Positions 27,718 through 64,000 of a stretch of 64,000 nt of DNA are shown here, one piece after another. This DNA comes from Whitmania pigra. Taxonomy: Eukaryota; Annelida; Clitellata; Hirudinida; Haemopidae. Below the pieces are notes generated by a model. It made no database searches. It saw only the letters and a list, made by a program, of their open reading frames with translations, and was not told where the DNA came from. The stretch spans positions 1,022,501 to 1,086,500 of the forward strand of contig JAJTWR010000284.1 of NCBI GenBank assembly GCA_021613335.1. Reading direction: 5' to 3'. Every line of letters begins with the position of its first letter. Position 1 is the first letter of the stretch. Made by a program: the position numbers and the translations under genes.

Positions 27718-28820
27718 GGTTAACCGAGAGCTGTGTTTGCTGGTACATTGATGCATCAGACTTTTCGAGTGAGTCACATCTTGCGATTTTGAAGATATTT
27801 CATTATAATTATTTATTTAATATTTAATGAGATGTTGGTAATTTTGTCAATCAGGCAATGTTTGTTGCTTTAGCTCGTTTCTGCTTTATTCCAACGCGTT
27901 TTTTAAATTATAATTTGGTGGTCATTTGGATGTCTGGCATGGTAACTTAGTGCAAATATGCAAATATGCCATGCATTTTTTGTACTTTACATAACTTTAA
28001 CACACGTTATTGAGGTTACAACTTATTGTTGCTAAACATGGTTTGTGAATGTAATCTTTACTCTGTAAACTTGATAGAAGTCTGAATTGTTTGTCAGCTC
28101 TTAGCTTTAAACTCTTAATAAATATCTATAAATATCTTATATACATTAAATAAATATATAAATAGACCTTTTATATTGTTATTTTCAGGTTTCTAGAATA
28201 AAGAGGGGCAAATTAACCACTATCGAGTTCTCAATAGTTAGGATTAACCATCTTATTGAGAATTTTGACAAGAAAATTCTGAACATTTTCTTTAAAAATA
28301 AAAAAATTATATGTTCTCATGTAAAACTTTACTGGGGCAGACAATGGCTGCTATATACTAATGACTCGGATATTGAATACCTACGCTAGCAGAGATTGAT
28401 TCCTATGGTATACAAAGCTTTTAACCGCTTCATTTATATTCTCATAACACAATTGTCTTAAAAGTTACCAGGTTACTGGTATTTTTTACGCCTCATCTAT
28501 TTATCCAATCAGCGTAAAGGCATCTGTCTGTCTGTCTGCCTCAGACTCGTCCTGTTTTATATGTTTACATTCCAAAGTTCACGTTTACGCGTTAATTGCC
28601 AGTTCTTAAATTGCAAGTAAAATGCATTTCGCAAGTGGACAATTTAGCCGATTAAAATTATTTATAAACGATTTCAAAAAGTCTTTTAAAACATGACTAA
28701 GCATGCCATTACTAAGCAGGATTGATTGAATGAATTTGAAAACCTTATATGCATCAACATAGCATAATCATAGCGTTAAAAATAATTTAAGTCTTTAAGT
28801 CTGTCTCAAATTTAGTTATT

Positions 28821-29607
28821 ATGAATCATTTGTCGATTCATATTCGATGCATCTTCTGCAAAAGTAACATCCAAAAATGGCCTTTATCCCAATATTTAAC
28901 CTTTCGGAACCTGCACTTAAACGAACGCAATTATACTCGATTCCGTCATTCTGGACAGAAATGGACAAGGCGTTTTTCAAACTTTCTGGAATCTCGAGCA
29001 TGCATCGCTAATGCCATAAACACTGGTTTAATTATGGGAATCGGAGATACTATTGCACAGACAATTTTGGAATCAAGAAGAATTTCAAGTCTTGATTTCG
29101 AGAGATTGTCGCGTTTCATTGGGCTTGGATTCTGCTTGGCAGGACCTGGAATGCACTATTGGTACTCTGCTTTGGATAAATATGTCACAAGAGGAACAAG
29201 GACTGCCAGGGCTATATGGAAATTACTTATCGACCAGGTAATTCAAATATTAATTAATGCTTATTATAGCTTCGTCTGATAAGTGAATCAACATATGAGT
29301 AAAGTTTTCAATTGAACAAATGACGTTTTTTAATTTGAAGATTCTATTTTTGCCGCTATACCTTCTCATTTACTTGACCATGCTGGCAATACTCAGGGGA
29401 GACAGACAGCATGAAATAAGCAGCAGGATAAAAAGGGACATGTATCCCTTCCTAATGGACAGTTACAAAGTTTGGCCATTAGCGCAGGCGATAAATTTTT
29501 ACTTAATTCCTTTTAAATTTCGAATTATCTTCATCAATGTCATAAATTTGTTCTGGAACATATATATAGGATGGAAAGCCGAAAAGAAGCTGGAATCTCC
29601 TGTGTGA
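28821..29607 (+). CDS. MPV17L2-like: Mpv17/PMP22-family membrane protein, copy 2
   Basis: Exons 28821-29237 and 29341-29607 in phase 0 give 227 residues, one fewer than copy 1 because of a 3-nt deletion near residue 31. All family landmarks of copy 1 are kept, including GPGMHYWYSALDKY and the WPLAQAINFYLIP region. Most replacements lie in the N-terminal targeting region and near the C-terminus (ESPV instead of ESHG). The open frame and both splice sites are intact, so I see no sign of decay. Either gene may supply the ancestral function. Different targeting of the two products is possible but unproven. Confidence 0.9.
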
Positions 29608-30132
29608 ATCCATTCGAATAGTTCATGAATTGTCCATAAAGGCATGCTCCATTAGCGCTAAAACCCTGGCAATGAATTATAAAAGAGATACTTTAGGAAT
29701 AATTTAAAAATGTTATTATGGCCCGGTTGATCCTAGCTCATGTTTATTGTTTGTTTGTTTTTGCTTAATTTTTAATTTGTTCTTATTACTCAATCTTGGA
29801 ATATTGGACAGATTTTAACATATTTGATATTTTCTTTTCATTTCACTCCACTCACGGAGTAGATTATTTTACTCATTTATTTTACTTTTTAATATTAAAA
29901 GGAATCCTTTTTGACAAAGAAGTCATCAAAACCAATTAAAATCAAGCATACCTTTGGATTTTTTAAAATGTGCTGAGTAAATAAATAAAATCATCTATCG
30001 GGACGAAAGAATCAGATCAGCCTGAGCGTCAAAAACGAAAATGATTTTTGGAAAAAATAAAAAAAATAGAATAAAACAAAAAAGATAATATCAAGTTTCA
30101 ATATAAATAGTTAACCATGATTTAAAACTAGT

Positions 30133-30516
30133 TTATTGAATTTCTTCATATATGAGTCCTGTTATTCCTGGATTTCTTTAATGAAACGATTACAATAATA
30201 ACCTTCCGGAGTCAGGGGCAATTTCTTTTGCTTTTCGTGTGCAAATTTAATAAGCTAACTTAATTTAAACTGATTAATTAGTCGCAATTAATTCAATTTT
30301 TACTATTTGTTTTCACAATATTCGTTCGATCGAGTTATTTTTTTTGTTTAGGGAATGAAAAGTAAATGCGACCTGTATTATCCGGTAAAATAAATTAAAT
30401 AGGTGTTTAATTGGGGAATAATAAAAACATTAAATAACATTACGTATATTTTATGAAATGGTATTAGAGCGTAATTATTTATTAAGTGTCTATATTTAGA
30501 ATTACGATGTTAGTTT
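30133..30516. other. segment present only in duplication unit 2
   Basis: About 380 bases of AT-rich DNA replace the 104-base private segment of unit 1. No open frame, terminal repeats or poly-A tail recognised. Confidence 0.55.
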
Positions 30517-30960
30517 AACCGAGAGCTGTGTTTGCTGGTACATTGATGCATCGGACTTTTCGAGTGAGTCACATCTTGCGATTTTGAAGATATTTCATTA
30601 TAATTATTTATTTTATATTTAATGAGATGTTGGTAATTTTGTCAATCATGCAATGCGTGTTGTTTTAGCTCTTTTCTGCTTTATTCCAATGTGTTTTTTT
30701 TATTATAATTTGATAGTCACAAAAAAATATGATGTCTGGCGTGGTAATTTAGTGCAAATATGCCATACATTTTTTTGTACTTTACATTAATTTAATACAC
30801 GTTATTGAGGTCACAACTTATTGTTGCTAAACATGGTTTGTGAATGTAATGTAATTTTTTACTCTGTAGACTTGATAGAAGTCTGAATTGTTTGTCAGCT
30901 GTTAGCTTTAAACTTTTAATAAATATCAAAATAGATCTTTTATATTGTTATTTCAGCTTC

Positions 30961-33624
30961 TAAGATTTGCTTACAAATTATTTAGTAGAATTTAAATGCC
31001 ATCAAATTTTGCAAATAGTTTTTAATGCAAAATTTTGTATATAAAAAGTAAAAGACCTTTTTTTAGAAGAATGTTTAAGATCTTGTTTTATTAACATTAT
31101 ACTAATACTGTAAATCATTAACTTTATTAATTAATCAACTAATCAATTTTTAAATTTTCTGCTCAAGTAGCAAGGCATTTTTTCCACAATTGGAAATTTT
31201 GTGCTATTATTTCTGGACCAATTTGTGCTTTACATTTGTAAAGGAATGATTCCAGACCAAAGGCTGCAGGCTTATAATAAGGAAATTAGTCTTTTTAGAA
31301 GACATGAAATTAAAAACATGTTCTTCTCATTAATTTTATTGTCGCTTACATCAGCCGAAATGCATTTGTTTTCTGAAATCAAACAACAATTGAATGCGCT
31401 GGAGCCAAGTTGAGCCGAGAAGGAGCATTTAAGTATTTTTAAGCTTCAATTTTATTTGTTAATATTATTTAAGTATTTTTAAGTGTTAATTTTAATTGCG
31501 AGTAATATTTAAGCATTTACTCGTTGGAAAACACGTGGCAGTTCGCATCCTAATGACAATTAAGCAAGGGTTTGAGAGATGGGTCAGCTATGCCTTAGCT
31601 TTGTGTGTCAGCAGGTGCAAACAGGTGATGTAGCTCGAGTTTTGAGTTGGGGTTGCAAGCAAACTATTAGAACATCATGGACTGGTGAATGACAAACAAA
31701 GATACTTAGTCACTGGTGATGAATTATCGGATGCATGAATGCTTATAGCAGTGTTATGCCCTAGTTCACAAATTCCAGACGACAATGTATCATTTAAACA
31801 GAACAGTCTTTGTGCTTTATTTTCAAATCAAATTATTGACAAATTGAAAAAAAAAATTGAGAAGAAAGTTTCTCTGAGGAATTATTTTGTTTCTCTCAAT
31901 CAATCAATTTCTATTCAATGCATTTGCTCCGAAGAAATATGCCAAACTTTCTGAGCTATTGAGTCTGTGAATGATGATGACTGGTTATGATAATCATCTC
32001 TCCTTTGAAGCAACACATGGCTGTGTGACTCATGCAAGGATATGTGTTTTTATGTTGGTTTTTTTAAGTTGGGTTTATTTTTAACTCTGGTAGTGTTCAT
32101 GTTGGAAGGCAATTAATCCTCATGTTATTTTTATTTTCTTAGTAGGATAAAAGCAAAGAAGATTCATACTAATTAGTTAGTTTAGTTTAGTTAGTTAGTT
32201 AGTTAATTAACCTAACATAACATCAAAGTGTGTTACAGCACATTTGGAGTGTGGCAATGATTCATGAATTGTAAACTTCTATTTGCTTATGAATGGCTGG
32301 TATTTACTGCAAGAATTCTATGAAAGTTGTTGATTTAGTCTGCCTATGTAATCTCTCTGTAGACATGCATCGTTCATTATTCATCTTCTTAGCTGGAACG
32401 TGCTACACGATCGTGCATTGTTTTTTCCTTCTCCTATGTCATTGATTTCAAAAGGATTCCCGAATTATCTCGGTCAAACACTCACTCCACTGCACTGTTC
32501 GTTGAATAATCAAAGCCGTTGAATAATCAAAGCCGAGTTAAGATAAACAGCTTGAAATGCATTTTGTTTCCTTTCTCTTAGAGGGCATGCCAATGATAAG
32601 ATGTAGATGTAACTGGTCTTGAATGAATCCTCCTATTAATGTTTTTGTTATCGTTAAAGTCTTGAAATTCTTTATTGGGCAATCTTCAACAAATGAACTT
32701 TGAGGGCATTTAAAATACAATTTTATATTTCATATAGTTTCGTGTCATTATAATTACAATTATTATATTATACATAACATTACGATCGAAATCTTTTAGA
32801 TTTTTTCATTGTTGTTGTCGTGCAATTTGCTAATTTAATTAAGCCAATTTCTAAAGCATCTGGAATTAATGACAACGGTTTTTATTGCTTTTGACCAGGT
32901 GTCTTGACTAGGATATTCATCTTTTATCTGAGGACAAGACACAATCGCAGGGGCACAGGCGAGAAGACAAGGAATATCACAGAAGAATCTAAATAAGCAG
33001 CCACCTGGGCGAGGGGCGTGCTTCTAGTTAGGGGCCTCATCGCCTTGGAAACCGATTAAAGCGCCCTTTCCCGTTACCCCTGACTCGTTCTTTCGCAGTC
33101 ACTGTCTTGCCCGTATTAAACACTGACTAATTCGAATCGCTTGTTGAATATTGCAATCGGTTTCTGTCGGGGCCATTCATTTGTAAAAACAAATACATCG
33201 AGTAGTTTGCATTTTGTCTCTTATTTTGCATATTAGTCGCTTCTGCTGCGTTTGTACCTCGTCTTTTTGTTAATAGCCGTTCGTTAAATGAGCATTTTCA
33301 CCTTTTAATCAGCATTTCAACTGATCACAAATTGATTGTTTTACTTTTTGTACTCTCTGTAGTATTATTTACCAATCATTTTCCACCATTTTCCTTTGAA
33401 TCCTTTTAATCATTGCCAAGACTTATAAGACAAGCCAAGCAAAACAGAACAGTTAGTGGTTTTTGGAATTGTTTTATAGGTTTAAATTAAATTAAAAAAT
33501 TGTTTTTATAAAAAAAAAAAAGAAAACATAAAACAAATGTGAAAGAGTCAAATTACAACATAAAAATTGTTCTTCCTGCTAAAACTGACGACATGAAGAA
33601 TTGTCTTTTCCCCCAGAGATCACC
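30961..33624. other. intergenic DNA and probable spectraplakin 5' region
   Basis: No homologous coding exon found. Short open frames at 31201-31413 and 31739-31954 match nothing I recognise. Around 31410-31520 an ATTTAAGTATTTTTAAG-type motif recurs. A GC-richer patch lies at about 33000-33110 (GGGCGAGGGGCGTGC, GCGCCCTTTCCCG) and could be a promoter or first untranslated exon for the spectraplakin. Confidence 0.45.

Positions 33625-64000
<30,376 letters not shown>

Larger units (their letters stand above)
25650..28195 (+). repeat. tandem duplication, unit 1 (about 2.55 kb)
   Basis: This unit is repeated directly downstream as 28196-30960. The match starts at GGGGCAAATTAACCACTATC (about 25650 and 28205) and continues through the gene to about 27614. 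It resumes at TTAACCGAGAGCTGTG (27718 matching 30517) and runs to about 28195. Identity looks above 90 percent in most parts, including introns and flanks. A CTGT-type repeat lies near 25975. Confidence 0.9.
28196..30960 (+). repeat. tandem duplication, unit 2 (about 2.76 kb)
   Basis: This is the second head-to-tail copy of 25650-28195. It abuts unit 1 with no spacer: the end of unit 1 (TTTATATTGTTATTTTCAG) also closes unit 2 near 30955. It is longer because of the 380-base private segment at 30133-30516. Confidence 0.9.

Noticed and set aside
31201..31954. Short open frames between the duplication and the spectraplakin
   Set aside because: No homology I recognise, no repeated splice pattern, and lengths expected by chance in this composition.

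Overview
This window is nuclear DNA from an animal. The genes are interrupted by many short introns with GT..AG borders, the sequence is AT-rich, long (AAT)n/(ATT)n arrays are common, and the genes found (syndecan, a spectraplakin, GPI-anchored Ly6-type proteins) are typical of metazoans. The compact introns and the style of the spectraplakin, with CH domains, plectin repeats and a spectrin rod in one gene, suggest an invertebrate protostome. An annelid or other lophotrochozoan would fit, but nothing here proves it. All gene models were built by hand from translated homology, splice signals and reading-frame phase. In every model the intron phases agree across consecutive exons.

Layout. 1-3100 is non-genic: a (TATTA)n array, a tRNA-derived SINE on the minus strand and a degenerate GGAT-type repeat. 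3560-12709 holds a minus-strand cluster of small secreted, probably GPI-anchored Ly6/uPAR-type genes. There are three intact two-exon genes (A 7170-8198, B 10091-10745, C 12095-12709) and one broken copy (3560-4053), separated by large AAT arrays. 12710-16393 has no recognisable gene. 16394-18279 (+) is a five-exon syndecan that unexpectedly carries a complete thyroglobulin type-1 domain in its ectodomain. 20784-24830 (+) is an eight-exon YKT6 R-SNARE. 25650-30960 is a head-to-tail tandem duplication, each unit holding an intact two-exon Mpv17/PMP22-family gene. From 33625 to the right edge lies a spectraplakin (MACF1/dystonin/Shot family), of which 44 coding exons are visible, about 7,170 codons, and the gene runs on past the window.

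The spectraplakin exons encode, in order: a CH1-CH2 actin-binding domain, a plakin domain with an embedded SH3-like segment, one 11.6-kb exon, and the start of a long spectrin-repeat rod. The giant exon holds two plectin-repeat-like regions, a 15-copy acidic repeat of about 100 residues and a hydrophobic segment. The microtubule-binding C-terminus (EF hands, GAR) is not in the window. The linked genes have no obvious shared pathway. YKT6 acts in vesicle fusion, Mpv17-like proteins in inner organelle membranes, and syndecan and spectraplakin in adhesion and cytoskeleton linkage.

The points most worth following up are the syndecan-thyroglobulin fusion encoded by a frame-symmetric exon, the giant repeat exon with its layered duplications, the tandem Mpv17-like pair, and the Ly6 cluster with one fixed exon and one fast-changing exon.
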